Position numbers and translations under genes: made by a program
Assembly: GCF_002117145.1 (NCBI RefSeq)
Contig: NZ_CP008743.1
Span: forward strand, 62,001 to 126,000
From: Candidatus Nucleicultrix amoebiphila FS5
GTDB lineage: Bacteria; Pseudomonadota; Alphaproteobacteria; Caedimonadales; Nucleicultricaceae
Direction: 5' to 3'
Length of the DNA: 64,000 bases
Notes under the pieces: generated by a model
Databases searched by the model: none
What the model was told of the DNA's origin: nothing
What the model saw: only the letters and a program-made list of their open reading frames with translations
Part shown: piece by piece, positions 13,884 through 23,045 of the stretch
Layout: every line of letters starts with the position of its first letter
How positions within the stretch are numbered: position 1 is the stretch's first letter

Positions 13884-14972
13884 GTGTTTAAAAGGATAAA
13901 AAAGAGAATGAGTTCAGAGAACAAGGCTCAAACTGCTAATAAATATTATTTCATTGATCTCATTAGTAAAAGTACGGTGATTAATGTCATTGCTGTTTTT
14001 TCTATAGCAGCCATATTTCTTGCACAAGTCGTTGCTTATTTTTTATGGCATTATGTTTATGGAGTTGATCTTTACGAGGTCATATTTGTTACTTTTTTAA
14101 CAACAATTATCGTTGCTTTACCTCTTTTAACACTCTTTGCTTACATTATTCGTGAAATTGTACACCAGAATAACGACCTCAAACAAAATGAAATAGAACT
14201 CAATTTCCAGAAAGCGCAGCTTACGGAGGCTATGATTAAATTAAAAGGAGCTAGAGATATGGCCATTGAGGCCAATAATGCTAAAAGCCGTTTTTTGGCT
14301 AATATGAGTCATGAATTTAGAACGCCTCTGACTGCTATCATTGGGTATGCTGAGCTTCTTGTGGATGAGTTTAAAGATCAACCTTTTTCGAAAGATTTAG
14401 ATAAGATTCTAGATTCAAGTCGGCATTTGCTTGATTTAGTCAATGATGTTCTTGATCTTGCAAAAATTGAAGCGGGGAAGGAAGAGATGAATATCAGCAC
14501 TTTTCCCATTCCAAAATTGATTGATGAAGTGCTCGAAATTACCAATCATCTTTCTAAAAAGAATAATAATGTTATTCATATTGATTTTGAAAATGACGTA
14601 AAGATGATTTCTACTGATCGCAGTAAAATAAGACGTTGTCTTATTAATTTGTTATCGAATGCCTGTAAATTTACTGAGAATGGTAACATCAACCTTAAGA
14701 TTTTTAAAAATCAAAAGGCTCAATATCCAATGTATTTTTTTGAAGTTAAAGATACGGGTATTGGTATGACAGAGAAAGAAATGGAAAAAATTTTTAAGTC
14801 TTTTACACAAGCTGACGAAACAACAACGCGAAAGTATGGTGGCACCGGACTTGGATTGGCGATCACAAAAAAATCTTGTCAATTGTTAGGGGGAGATGTG
14901 ATGGTTCAAAGTGAAAAAGGCCGCGGGTCTACTTTTACTATGTATATTCCCTCAGAAGATCATTTAAACTAA
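13884..14972 (+). CDS. membrane sensor histidine kinase (orphan)
   Basis: This is an inner-membrane two-component kinase with two N-terminal membrane helices (about residues 32-58 and 63-90), a short coiled coil (95-130), then HisKA and HATPase domains. The H-box is NMSHEFRTPLTAIIGYAELL with phospho-acceptor His143. The N-box is INLLSNACKFTENG, G1 is DTGIGM, the F-box is IFKSFTQAD and G2 is GGTGLGLAI; all are intact. The periplasmic loop is only a few residues, so it probably senses something in the membrane or cytoplasm. No response regulator lies nearby. The start is GTG at 13884; ATG at 13908 is an alternative. Confidence 0.92.
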   Translation: MFKRIKKRMSSENKAQTANKYYFIDLISKSTVINVIAVFSIAAIFLAQVVAYFLWHYVYGVDLYEVIFVTFLTTIIVALPLLTLFAYIIREIVHQNNDLKQNEIELNFQKAQLTEAMIKLKGARDMAIEANNAKSRFLANMSHEFRTPLTAIIGYAELLVDEFKDQPFSKDLDKILDSSRHLLDLVNDVLDLAKIEAGKEEMNISTFPIPKLIDEVLEITNHLSKKNNNVIHIDFENDVKMISTDRSKIRRCLINLLSNACKFTENGNINLKIFKNQKAQYPMYFFEVKDTGIGMTEKEMEKIFKSFTQADETTTRKYGGTGLGLAITKKSCQLLGGDVMVQSEKGRGSTFTMYIPSEDHLN

Positions 14973-14980
14973 ATAAGATG

Positions 14981-15001
14981 TGCTGATGATAACCATCAGC
15001 A
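14981..15001. terminator. hairpin between convergent genes, possible terminator
   Basis: TGCTGATG at 14981-14988 pairs with CATCAGCA at 14994-15001 around a 5-base loop. It lies between the convergent ends of the kinase and glycine-zipper lipoprotein genes. There is no strong T-run on either side, so a termination role is only plausible. Confidence 0.4.
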
Positions 15002-15013
15002 TATCCTGAATGC

Positions 15014-15511
15014 TTAGCCATTAAATGGAACAACGCGGGATCGTCCATCTCTTCCAACGATTAAAAAGACAGATTGTCCTGGTTGAAATGCTGGTTGTAG
15101 CCCCTGAACAACGGTCCGCATCTCCCCATTATGCAAGCTCACTGTATATTCTAGAGCCTCTTGTGTTTCTAGTGTCTTTTGTGCGAATGCTCCTGCAGTT
15201 GCACCTATGAGAGCACCTGCAGCGGTTGTTGCCACATTACCCTTGCCTTTACCAAATTGATAACCAGCGACACCCCCTGCGATTCCACCGAGAGCTGCAC
15301 CGGCTGTATTTTCTTGAAGTTTCTCAGAGCCTTGAACAGAAACTTTACGAACGCTTACAATTGTGCCTTGAAAAGTTTGTTGAGCCTCTCCAACGTGAGA
15401 TTCTTTATATACGTTTGGTGAAATTTCACGTGCACACCCTGCAGCTACAATAGCTAAGGCACTCACGCTTGCTATGCGTAAGCTTTTATTAAATTTAGTA
15501 CGTAATTGCAT
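15014..15511 (-). CDS. glycine-zipper outer membrane lipoprotein (SlyB / 17 kDa antigen-like)
   Basis: The signal peptide ends in IVAAGC, giving a lipidated Cys26. It is followed by a glycine-zipper membrane segment (AGAALGGIAGGVAGYQFGKG and AAGALIGATAGAFAQ) and a small C-terminal beta domain. This matches the rickettsial 17 kDa antigen and SlyB/PcpY group, abundant lipoproteins that stabilise the outer membrane. ATG at 15511 has GGAGG five bases upstream and is chosen over an in-frame ATG four codons earlier. The 165-residue length is normal. It stands alone between the kinase and nth. Confidence 0.86.
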   Translation of the reverse strand: MQLRTKFNKSLRIASVSALAIVAAGCAREISPNVYKESHVGEAQQTFQGTIVSVRKVSVQGSEKLQENTAGAALGGIAGGVAGYQFGKGKGNVATTAAGALIGATAGAFAQKTLETQEALEYTVSLHNGEMRTVVQGLQPAFQPGQSVFLIVGRDGRSRVVPFNG

Positions 15512-15574
15512 ACAGTCCTCCAATTATATTTGTCAGCCTTCTATATCAGATTTATGATGAATAAGGGAAGAGGG

Positions 15575-16258
15575 TCAAAATTCCTTCAATGGATAGAGGC
15601 AAATATCATTGATGAGGCATTTTGAACATAAAGGTTTTTTTGCCTTACATATATATCTGCCATGCAAAATAAGCCAATGATGAGCGTAAGAGTGAAACTC
15701 TGAGGGGATCATCTGATAAAGCTTTTCTTCTACTGCTTCAGGCGTTTTACCTGGTGCCATCCCTGTGCGATTTGCTACTCTAAAAAGATGAGTATCGACA
15801 GCGATTGTGGGATGATTAAATGCCGTATTTAAGACAACATTAGCTGTTTTTCGTCCAACGCCTGGTAGGGCTTCTAAGGCTTGCCGATTATGAGGAACAT
15901 CTCCATTATGCTTATCAATTAAGATTTGGCATACTTTTATAATATTCTTTGCCTTCGTATTATAGAGTCCGATTGTTTTAATATAGTTTTTCAAGGCATC
16001 TTCCCCTAATGACAATATTTTTTGAGGAGTATCAGCTTTTAAAAAAAGGTGCTTTGTGGCTTTATTGACACCCTTGTCTGTAGATTGAGCAGATAAAATG
16101 ACAGCAATCAAAAGAGTAAATGGATTGGTAAAGGATAGTTCACCTTGTGGATGAGGAGTAGCTGCAGAAAAACGCTTGAATATTTCTCGTACATCTTCAT
16201 TAGATAGTAAGTATTGACGTTTTTTAATTTTTTGAGTTTTTACCAAAATTTTACCCAA
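15575..16258 (-). CDS. nth: endonuclease III (DNA glycosylase/AP lyase)
   Basis: Nth removes oxidised pyrimidines and cleaves the abasic site in base excision repair. Helix-hairpin-helix LPGVGRKTANVV contains the catalytic Lys137. The catalytic Asp155 is in AVDTHLFR. The 4Fe-4S cluster cysteines (204, 211, 214, 220) have the C-x6-C-x2-C-x5-C spacing. The only in-frame starts near the N terminus are TTG codons; TTG at 16258 is used here, so the first 15-20 residues are uncertain. Otherwise length (227) is slightly above the 210 typical of the family. Confidence 0.94.
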   Translation of the reverse strand: MGKILVKTQKIKKRQYLLSNEDVREIFKRFSAATPHPQGELSFTNPFTLLIAVILSAQSTDKGVNKATKHLFLKADTPQKILSLGEDALKNYIKTIGLYNTKAKNIIKVCQILIDKHNGDVPHNRQALEALPGVGRKTANVVLNTAFNHPTIAVDTHLFRVANRTGMAPGKTPEAVEEKLYQMIPSEFHSYAHHWLILHGRYICKAKKPLCSKCLINDICLYPLKEF

Positions 16259-16427
16259 TCGCTGTTTTATATGAGCTTTATTTATCTATTTAGGCTTTTA
16301 GCGTGATTGTGATCTTTGCGCAAGAAAGCTTGAAAAAAATAGGATCTGGCGTTGCTTTTTTTATAGAAGGGCGATATCTAAGATGTAAATCATCGCCAAG
16401 GATAGGTATCCAGCGAATATGTCGCAT

Positions 16428-16512
<85 letters not shown>

Positions 16513-16545
16513 GTAAATGAGATTAAATATACGTAAGGGATTTCA

Positions 16546-17913
16546 ATGCAAGTAAAAGAAATCAAGTCAAAAGGCTTAAAACACGAATTTCAGGTAACCG
16601 TACCTTCCACCTTCATTGAAAAGAAAATGGTGGAACGCCTTGAGTACCATGGTCGATCAATTCGTATCTCTGGGTTTAGACCCGGAAAGATTCCTCTAGA
16701 TGTCTTAAAGAAAAGATATGGGGCAGCCGTGCGTAACGAAGTGATTGAAGAAGTGATTAAAGAATCTAATCAGAAGGTTATTCAAGAGAAGAATCTTCGA
16801 CCAGCCTTACAACCTCAGGTTAAGATAAATTCTGAAAAAGAGGGTGCTGACCTTGATTATGTTATGACTTTTGAAGCCTTGCCAGAAATTAAAACGCCGA
16901 AATTGGATAAATACTCTTTCGAAAAGCTAGGGGCTTCTGTTGACAAAAAACAAATCGATAAGTCTCTTAAGAATTTGTCTCAAGGCTATAAAGGACGAGA
17001 AGACCACAAACCAGATCACAAGGCTTCTAAAGGCGATGTTGTTGTTATCGACTTTGACGGACGTTTAGAGGATGGTAAAAAGATTGAAGGTGGATCAGGA
17101 AAAAATGTTGAGCTGGAGTTGGGCTCTAATTCTTTTATCCCAGGATTTGAAGATCAACTCATCGGGTCAAAGGCTGGCGATGACGTCAAAGTAAAAGTCC
17201 CTTTCCCAAAGGACTATCATGCTAAAGAGTTAGCAGGTAAATCAGCTGAATTTGCAGTTACTGTAAACAAAGTACAAAAAACAGTTGAGCCAAAGATTGA
17301 CGACGAATTTGCCAAGAAACTCGGTATAGAAAGTGCTGAAAAACTGGAAAAAATTATTTCAGATAAGCTGAAAGATGAATATGCACGTATGTCTTTCTTG
17401 CTTTCAAAAAGAGCAGTACTGGATAAATTAGCTGAAGATAATAAATTTGAAGTTCCTGAAACCTTAGTTGAGAATGAATTTAACGTTATTTGGGAAGAGA
17501 TTAAAAAAGAACATAAAGCTGAAGAATCTAACCCTAAAAAGAAAAAAACTGAGAAATCTGAAGATTTAGAAGATCCAAAGCTTAAGCAGCAATATAAAGA
17601 TATAGCAGAGCGTCGCGTACGTTTAGGTCTTCTTCTAGCGGAAATCGGTCGTGAAAATAAGATTGATGTTACTCAAAAGGAACTTGAAAAAGCTATTTTA
17701 GAGCAGGCACGTCAATATCCTGGTCAAGAAAAAATGGTTTTTGACTATTTTCGTGAGCATCCTCACGCTTTGGCTTCGTTGAAGGCGCCAATTTTTGAAG
17801 ATAAAGTGATTGAATTAATTTTGCAGAAAGCAAAAATTAATGAAAAGACGGTAACCTTTGAAGAGCTTGAAAAGGCCGTCATTGAAATTACTCAAGGTGA
17901 CGATGCAGAATAA
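16546..17913 (+). CDS. tig: trigger factor (ribosome-bound chaperone, peptidyl-prolyl isomerase)
   Basis: Trigger factor binds at the ribosomal exit tunnel and protects nascent chains. The N-terminal ribosome-binding domain has the signature GFRPGKIPLDVLKKRYG (about residues 43-60). The FKBP-type isomerase domain spans about 160-250 (KGDVVVIDFDGRLEDGK, FIPGFEDQLIGSKAGD). The C-terminal arms follow. A lysine-rich insert (NPKKKKTEKSEDLEDPKLKQ) sits near residue 325 and is longer than in many relatives. Total length 455 is normal to slightly long. Gene order tig-clpP-clpX-lon is widely conserved. Confidence 0.97.
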   Translation: MQVKEIKSKGLKHEFQVTVPSTFIEKKMVERLEYHGRSIRISGFRPGKIPLDVLKKRYGAAVRNEVIEEVIKESNQKVIQEKNLRPALQPQVKINSEKEGADLDYVMTFEALPEIKTPKLDKYSFEKLGASVDKKQIDKSLKNLSQGYKGREDHKPDHKASKGDVVVIDFDGRLEDGKKIEGGSGKNVELELGSNSFIPGFEDQLIGSKAGDDVKVKVPFPKDYHAKELAGKSAEFAVTVNKVQKTVEPKIDDEFAKKLGIESAEKLEKIISDKLKDEYARMSFLLSKRAVLDKLAEDNKFEVPETLVENEFNVIWEEIKKEHKAEESNPKKKKTEKSEDLEDPKLKQQYKDIAERRVRLGLLLAEIGRENKIDVTQKELEKAILEQARQYPGQEKMVFDYFREHPHALASLKAPIFEDKVIELILQKAKINEKTVTFEELEKAVIEITQGDDAE

Positions 17914-17943
17914 AAAAGTATAGAAAACAAAAGGAGAAGGCGC

Positions 17944-18579
17944 GTGGCTGGCATTAGTGAGATTTATCTAAACACTCTAGTTCCTATGGTTGTGGAGCAA
18001 ACAAACCGTGGTGAGAGAGCCTACGATATATATTCACGTCTTTTAAAAGAAAGAATCATTTTTCTTGTTGGGCAAGTGACAGACGAAACAGCCAGCCTTG
18101 TGTGTGCTCAGTTGCTTTTTCTTGAATCGGAAAATCCTAAAAAGGATATTTTCTTTTATATAAATTCTCCAGGAGGTGCGCTTCATGCGGGGCTTGCGAT
18201 GTACGATACAATGCAATATATCCGTTGTGATGTGTCTACGATTTGTTTGGGAATGGCTGCTTCTGCGGGGTCTTTGCTTCTTGTAGGAGGTGCGAAAGGG
18301 AAGCGGTATTCTTTGCCAAACTCTCGCATAATGATCCATCAACCCTTAGGCGGTGTGCAAGGTCAAGCCACTGATATTGAGATTCATGCAAAAGAAATTA
18401 TTGATCAAAAGAAGAATTTGAATCGTATCTATGCCGATAAAACCGGACAAACGCTTAATCAAATAGAGAAAGCTATGGAAAGAGATCATTTTTTATCGCC
18501 AGACGAAGCAAAAAAATTTGGTTTAATAGATCAAGTTATTCATTTAAGAGCAAAGCCTGAAGATGAAAAAAAGTCTTAA
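17944..18579 (+). CDS. clpP: ATP-dependent Clp protease proteolytic subunit
   Basis: ClpP forms the double-heptamer proteolytic chamber that works with ClpX (next gene). The catalytic triad is visible: Ser107 in GMAASAGS, His132 in MIHQPLGG and Asp181 in ERDHFLSP. The 211-residue length is normal. The start is GTG at 17944 preceded by AGGAGA. It is 30 bases after tig and 126 bases before clpX. ClpXP would be expected to degrade tmRNA-tagged proteins in this organism. Confidence 0.98.
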   Translation: MAGISEIYLNTLVPMVVEQTNRGERAYDIYSRLLKERIIFLVGQVTDETASLVCAQLLFLESENPKKDIFFYINSPGGALHAGLAMYDTMQYIRCDVSTICLGMAASAGSLLLVGGAKGKRYSLPNSRIMIHQPLGGVQGQATDIEIHAKEIIDQKKNLNRIYADKTGQTLNQIEKAMERDHFLSPDEAKKFGLIDQVIHLRAKPEDEKKS

Positions 18580-18705
18580 TGGGGACTATATAACGTACCG
18601 TTAACGTTTTGTATAAGCTTTCAGGATATCTTAATAGAGTGTATGCGATTGAGCTTAAGAAATATAACAAGTTAATAAAGGCGCAGTTAGCAAGGCAGAG
18701 GTGTT

Positions 18706-19980
18706 ATGGAAAAAGATAATGAAGACATGAACAACAAAGACATTCTCCATTGTTCCTTCTGTGGAAAAAGTCAACATGAGGTCAGAAAGCTGATTGCTGG
18801 CCCAAATGTGTTTATTTGTGATGAATGCGTTGATCTTTGCATCGAGATTATTCGTGAAGAGGGGGGAACGGGCGTTTCTACTCCCGGAGAAGCTATTCCA
18901 ACTCCAAAAGAAATTTACAATGTTTTAAACGATTATGTTATTGGTCAAGATCACGCAAAGCGTATCCTTTCTGTGGCTGTTTATAACCATTATAAACGTA
19001 TAGAATCATTGAGTAAAAATGGTGATATTGAAATAGCAAAATCCAATATTCTTTTAGTAGGGCCTACCGGTTGTGGTAAGACTTTGTTGGCACAAACTCT
19101 TGCACGTATTTTGGATGTCCCATTTACCATTGCAGATGCTACGACATTAACAGAAGCAGGGTACGTTGGTGAAGATGTTGAAAACATTATTTTAAAGCTG
19201 TTACAAGCAGCTGAATATAATGTGGAGCGTGCTCAAAAAGGTATTGTTTATATTGATGAAATCGATAAGATTTCTCGTAAGTCAGACAATCCATCAATTA
19301 CACGAGATGTTTCTGGTGAAGGTGTTCAACAAGCTTTATTGAAAATTATGGAAGGCACTGTTGCTTCAGTTCCTCCTCAAGGTGGTCGTAAGCATCCCCA
19401 ACAAGAGTTTCTACAAGTTGATACGACGAATATCTTGTTTATTTGTGGTGGAGCATTTGCTGGTCTTGAGAGAATTATTTCGGCTCGCGGAAAAGGATCT
19501 TCCATTGGATTTATGGCCGACGTAAAGGCGCCTGATGATCGTAAAACGGGTGAGCTCTTGCAAAGCATTGAACCAGAAGACTTATTAAAGTTTGGGTTAA
19601 TCCCTGAATTCGTTGGTCGTTTGCCAGTGTTAGCGACACTTAATGACCTCAGTGAAGATGCTTTGATCGAAATTCTCTTGAAGCCTAAAAATGCAATCAC
19701 TAAGCAATACCAGAAATTGTTTGAAATTGAAGGGGTATCGTTGGTTTTCAAAGAGGAATCTTTACAAGCAATCGCCAAAAAAGCGATTGTGAGAAATACA
19801 GGTGCACGCGGGTTAAGATCTATCCTTGAAGATATTTTATTGGATACTATGTTTGAGCTTCCAAGCTTGAAAAATGTGAAGGAAGTCGTTATTAGTCGAG
19901 AGGTCGTTGAAGGCGAAGCGAAACCTTTACTTATATATAGCGAACAAGCTAATGTGAAAGAAAAGGCGAGCAAAGCATAA
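18706..19980 (+). CDS. clpX: ATP-dependent Clp protease ATPase subunit ClpX
   Basis: ClpX is the AAA+ unfoldase that selects substrates, including ssrA-tagged proteins, and feeds ClpP. The N-terminal zinc-binding domain has Cys16, Cys19, Cys38 and Cys41 (CSFCGKS ... CDECVDLC). The AAA+ core has Walker A GPTGCGKT, the pore loop GYVGEDVE, and Walker [11 protein letters not shown]. The IGF-type ClpP-binding loop appears as SSIGFMAD. The 424-residue length is standard. Confidence 0.98.
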   Translation: MEKDNEDMNNKDILHCSFCGKSQHEVRKLIAGPNVFICDECVDLCIEIIREEGGTGVSTPGEAIPTPKEIYNVLNDYVIGQDHAKRILSVAVYNHYKRIESLSKNGDIEIAKSNILLVGPTGCGKTLLAQTLARILDVPFTIADATTLTEAGYVGEDVENIILKLLQAAEYNVERAQKGIVYIDEIDKISRKSDNPSITRDVSGEGVQQALLKIMEGTVASVPPQGGRKHPQQEFLQVDTTNILFICGGAFAGLERIISARGKGSSIGFMADVKAPDDRKTGELLQSIEPEDLLKFGLIPEFVGRLPVLATLNDLSEDALIEILLKPKNAITKQYQKLFEIEGVSLVFKEESLQAIAKKAIVRNTGARGLRSILEDILLDTMFELPSLKNVKEVVISREVVEGEAKPLLIYSEQANVKEKASKA

Positions 19981-20014
19981 ATTGCTTTAATCGCTTGTAA
20001 CATTTTTCAAAGGA

Positions 20015-22441
20015 ATGACCTTGAGCAAGATTAAAAAGCAAGCGGAACTTTTATCTTTTCCCGTACTTCCCTTAAGGGACATAGTTGTATTTCCTAACAT
20101 GATTGTGCCTCTTTTCGTTGGGCGAGAAAAATCTGTTAAAGCGCTTGAAAAAGTTGCTGCGATGAATGAGCAGCATGTTCTTCTTCTGACTCAAAAAGAT
20201 GCATCTTTAGACAATCCGAGCAAGGACGATCTTTATAGTGTGGGAACAGTCGGTCAAATTCTGCAACTTCTGAAATTACCCGATGGCACAGTAAAAGTTT
20301 TAGTTGAAGGTCTGCATAGATCTGCAATTCGCGAATATTCAGAATCAAATGGGTATTTGGAAGCATATGCAGAAGCAGTAAAAGAAACGACTCAAGAAGG
20401 GCCTGATTTTGATGCCTTAATAAGGACAACATTATCGCTTTTTGAGCAATATATTAAACTTAACCCAAAAATACCTGCTGATGTCATGAATACTTTGGGG
20501 AAAATTGATAATCCAGCCAAACTTTCTGACACACTAGCTTCTCATCTTTCATTGAAAAAGATCATTGATAAACAAAATCTTTTGGAAACCTTTTCAGTTA
20601 ACAAGCGGTTTGAAAAAATTTGTGACTTTATGGGATCTGAAATTAGTGTGCTTCAAGTTGAAAAGCGCATTAAAAGTCGTGTTAAACGTCAAATGGAAAA
20701 ATCTCAGAGAGATTACTATTTGAATGAGCAGCTCAAAGCTATTCAAAAAGAACTTTCAGAGATTGAAGATGGACGTGACGAATTAAGCGAAGTTGAAAAG
20801 AGAATTGCAAGTTTAAAATTAACCAAAGAAGCGCGCGAAAAAGCAGATTCAGAAGTTAAACGCTTGAGAAGTATGAGTCCTATGGCCTCAGAGGCCACTG
20901 TTGTACGCAACTATTTAGATTGGTTGCTTGGGATTCCTTGGAGTTCTCCAAGTAAAATTAAAAAAGATATAGACTTGGCTGAAAAGACACTCAATGAAGA
21001 TCATTATGGCCTAGAGAAAGTCAAAGAGCGTATTTTAGAGTATTTAGCAGTTCAAAATCGTGTTGGTAAAATTAAGGGGCCTATTATATGCCTCGTAGGC
21101 CCTCCTGGTGTCGGTAAAACTTCTTTGGGGCAATCCATAGCAAAAGCAACGGGACGTAATTTTGTTCGTATTTCTTTGGGTGGCGTTAGGGATGAAGCTG
21201 AAATCCGTGGACATAGAAGAACTTATATAGGGTCTATGCCTGGAAAAATTATTCAGGGGATGAAAAAGGCTAAAACTTCAAATCCTTTATTTCTTTTGGA
21301 TGAAATTGATAAGCTTGGCGCTGATTGGCGAGGCGATCCAACTTCTGCTCTTTTAGAAGTGTTGGATCCAGAGCAGAACTTTTCTTTCAATGATCACTAT
21401 CTTGAAGTGGATTATGATCTTTCTGATGTAATGTTTATTACAACGGCAAATAGCTTAGACATGCCTCAGCCATTACTTGATAGACTCGAGATTATCCGTT
21501 TAGCGGGGTATACCGAAGACGAAAAAGTTGAAATTGCTAAACAGCATCTCATTCAGAAACAATTGAAGATTCATGGTCTTAAAAAATCAGAGTGGTCTAT
21601 AAATACTGAGGCTCTCAGAAAGCTTATTCGCCATTATACTCGCGAAGCTGGTGTGCGTAATTTGGAACGAGAACTTGCCAATTTAATGCGTAAAGTTGTT
21701 AAAGACATCGTCTCAAAGAAGAAAAAATCAGTAAGCTTAACACCATCAAACCTTGGAAAATATGCAGGTGTCGAGCGTTTCCAATTTGGAGTATCCGAAG
21801 AAAAGAATCTGGTTGGAGTTACGACTGGCTTAGCTTGGACTGAGGTTGGTGGTGAATTGCTCATGATTGAAGCTGTGATGTTGCCTGGTAAAGGAAAAGC
21901 GATTGATACCGGTAAGCTCGGAGAAGTGATGAAAGAATCTGTTCAAGCTTCGTGGAGTTTTGTTCGTTCAAGAGCGGCTTCTTTTGGGATTGAACCGCCT
22001 ATTTTTGAAAATAATGATGTGCATGTGCACGTTCCAGAGGGAGCGACACCTAAGGATGGTCCATCAGCAGGCATTGCGATCTGTACGTCGATGGTTTCTG
22101 TCTTAACAGGCATCCCAGTTAAAAATGATGTTGCGATGACAGGAGAAATAACTTTGCGTGGCAGAGTTCTTCCTATTGGAGGTCTGAAAGAGAAACTATT
22201 AGCAGCTCTTCGTGGTGGGATCAAAACGGTTCTGATTCCTGAAGGCAATCAAAAGGATTTAGTTGATATTCCAGATAATATTAAAAAGGGGCTCAAAATT
22301 CTTCCTGTTAAAACTCTTGAAGAAGTGTTGCATTTTGCTTTGACTAAAAAGCTGAAGCCTATTATTTGGACACCCAAGAAAAAGACTAATTTAAAATCAG
22401 GGGACGATAAGTCTCAAGAGGATACTCTCACTGCTCATTGA
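20015..22441 (+). CDS. lon: ATP-dependent protease Lon
   Basis: Lon degrades misfolded and regulatory proteins. The N-terminal substrate-binding domain begins LPVLPLRDIVVFPNMIVPL-like at residue 14. The AAA+ domain has GPPGVGKTSLGQSIA and LFLLDEIDKLG. The C-terminal protease domain carries the catalytic Ser in PKDGPSAGIA and Lys in GIPVKNDVAMTGEI. Total length 808 is normal. The ATG at 20015 sits immediately after AGG, too close for good initiation; TTG at 20021, six bases after AGGA, may be the real start. The gene ends at a strong terminator shared with bamE. Confidence 0.97.
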   Translation: MTLSKIKKQAELLSFPVLPLRDIVVFPNMIVPLFVGREKSVKALEKVAAMNEQHVLLLTQKDASLDNPSKDDLYSVGTVGQILQLLKLPDGTVKVLVEGLHRSAIREYSESNGYLEAYAEAVKETTQEGPDFDALIRTTLSLFEQYIKLNPKIPADVMNTLGKIDNPAKLSDTLASHLSLKKIIDKQNLLETFSVNKRFEKICDFMGSEISVLQVEKRIKSRVKRQMEKSQRDYYLNEQLKAIQKELSEIEDGRDELSEVEKRIASLKLTKEAREKADSEVKRLRSMSPMASEATVVRNYLDWLLGIPWSSPSKIKKDIDLAEKTLNEDHYGLEKVKERILEYLAVQNRVGKIKGPIICLVGPPGVGKTSLGQSIAKATGRNFVRISLGGVRDEAEIRGHRRTYIGSMPGKIIQGMKKAKTSNPLFLLDEIDKLGADWRGDPTSALLEVLDPEQNFSFNDHYLEVDYDLSDVMFITTANSLDMPQPLLDRLEIIRLAGYTEDEKVEIAKQHLIQKQLKIHGLKKSEWSINTEALRKLIRHYTREAGVRNLERELANLMRKVVKDIVSKKKKSVSLTPSNLGKYAGVERFQFGVSEEKNLVGVTTGLAWTEVGGELLMIEAVMLPGKGKAIDTGKLGEVMKESVQASWSFVRSRAASFGIEPPIFENNDVHVHVPEGATPKDGPSAGIAICTSMVSVLTGIPVKNDVAMTGEITLRGRVLPIGGLKEKLLAALRGGIKTVLIPEGNQKDLVDIPDNIKKGLKILPVKTLEEVLHFALTKKLKPIIWTPKKKTNLKSGDDKSQEDTLTAH

Positions 22442-22481
22442 GTATAGGGGGGCTTGTCAAAAGAACTTCTTTACAAATGAA

Positions 22482-22508
22482 AAGGGGCCATCATGGCCCC
22501 TTAATTTT
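22482..22508. terminator. Rho-independent terminator, probably bidirectional (lon / bamE)
   Basis: AAGGGGCCA (22482-22490) and TGGCCCCTT (22494-22502) form a nine-pair GC-rich stem with a 3-base loop. A-rich sequence lies to the left and TTAATTTT to the right, so transcripts from both converging genes would end here. Confidence 0.85.
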
Positions 22509-22526
22509 AAAATCTTATTCTATTGT

Positions 22527-22973
22527 TTACTTTTTCTTTTCATCTTTACCGATGCGACCAAAGCTTCCAAACACTTGTTCTAAAGCGGATCGTTCAGCTT
22601 CAATGTAAGGCGTTTCTCTTTGAACTGGTTCAATCTCACGACCTTTTTCATCGAGATATTTGATTGTTTGAACAAGACCTTCTCTGTCAAAAGTGACCTT
22701 GAGGACTTTTTCTTCTAAAATTTTTGGATCAAAAAAAGATACAGTTTCAGTACGTCGATAAATATAAAGCCAAGTATTCTTATCAAATGATTCAATATCT
22801 GTGGGACTTCCTAAAACACGAAAAACATCTTCTCTTGTGTGTGCGCCTATCTTGACCTTTTCAACGTTTGCATCATCGATGATTTTTCCACGTTGATCTA
22901 TGCGTGCGCTGCACGCTGATAAAAAGATACTCACTGAGACAGTGCTTAATATAAGTAATTTTTTTGAAATCAT
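22527..22973 (-). CDS. bamE: outer membrane assembly lipoprotein BamE (SmpA/OmlA)
   Basis: BamE is a small lipoprotein of the beta-barrel assembly machine. The start ATG at 22973 has GAGGAG eight bases upstream, and gives a signal peptide ending FLSAC with Cys21 lipidated. The SmpA/OmlA fold is seen in VEKVKIGAHTREDVFRVLGSP (start to about residue 55) followed by TWLYIYRR and LKVTFDREGLV. The 148-residue product includes a charged tail after the domain. It is downstream of the secretin gene on the same strand (72 bases) and could be cotranscribed. Confidence 0.92.
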   Translation of the reverse strand: MISKKLLILSTVSVSIFLSACSARIDQRGKIIDDANVEKVKIGAHTREDVFRVLGSPTDIESFDKNTWLYIYRRTETVSFFDPKILEEKVLKVTFDREGLVQTIKYLDEKGREIEPVQRETPYIEAERSALEQVFGSFGRIGKDEKKK

Positions 22974-23045
22974 CGAATTCTCCTCATTACCAACTCTTTT
23001 GCCGGGTAATAGAGCAAATGTCAAGGAAATGGAATGGAACTGTTT

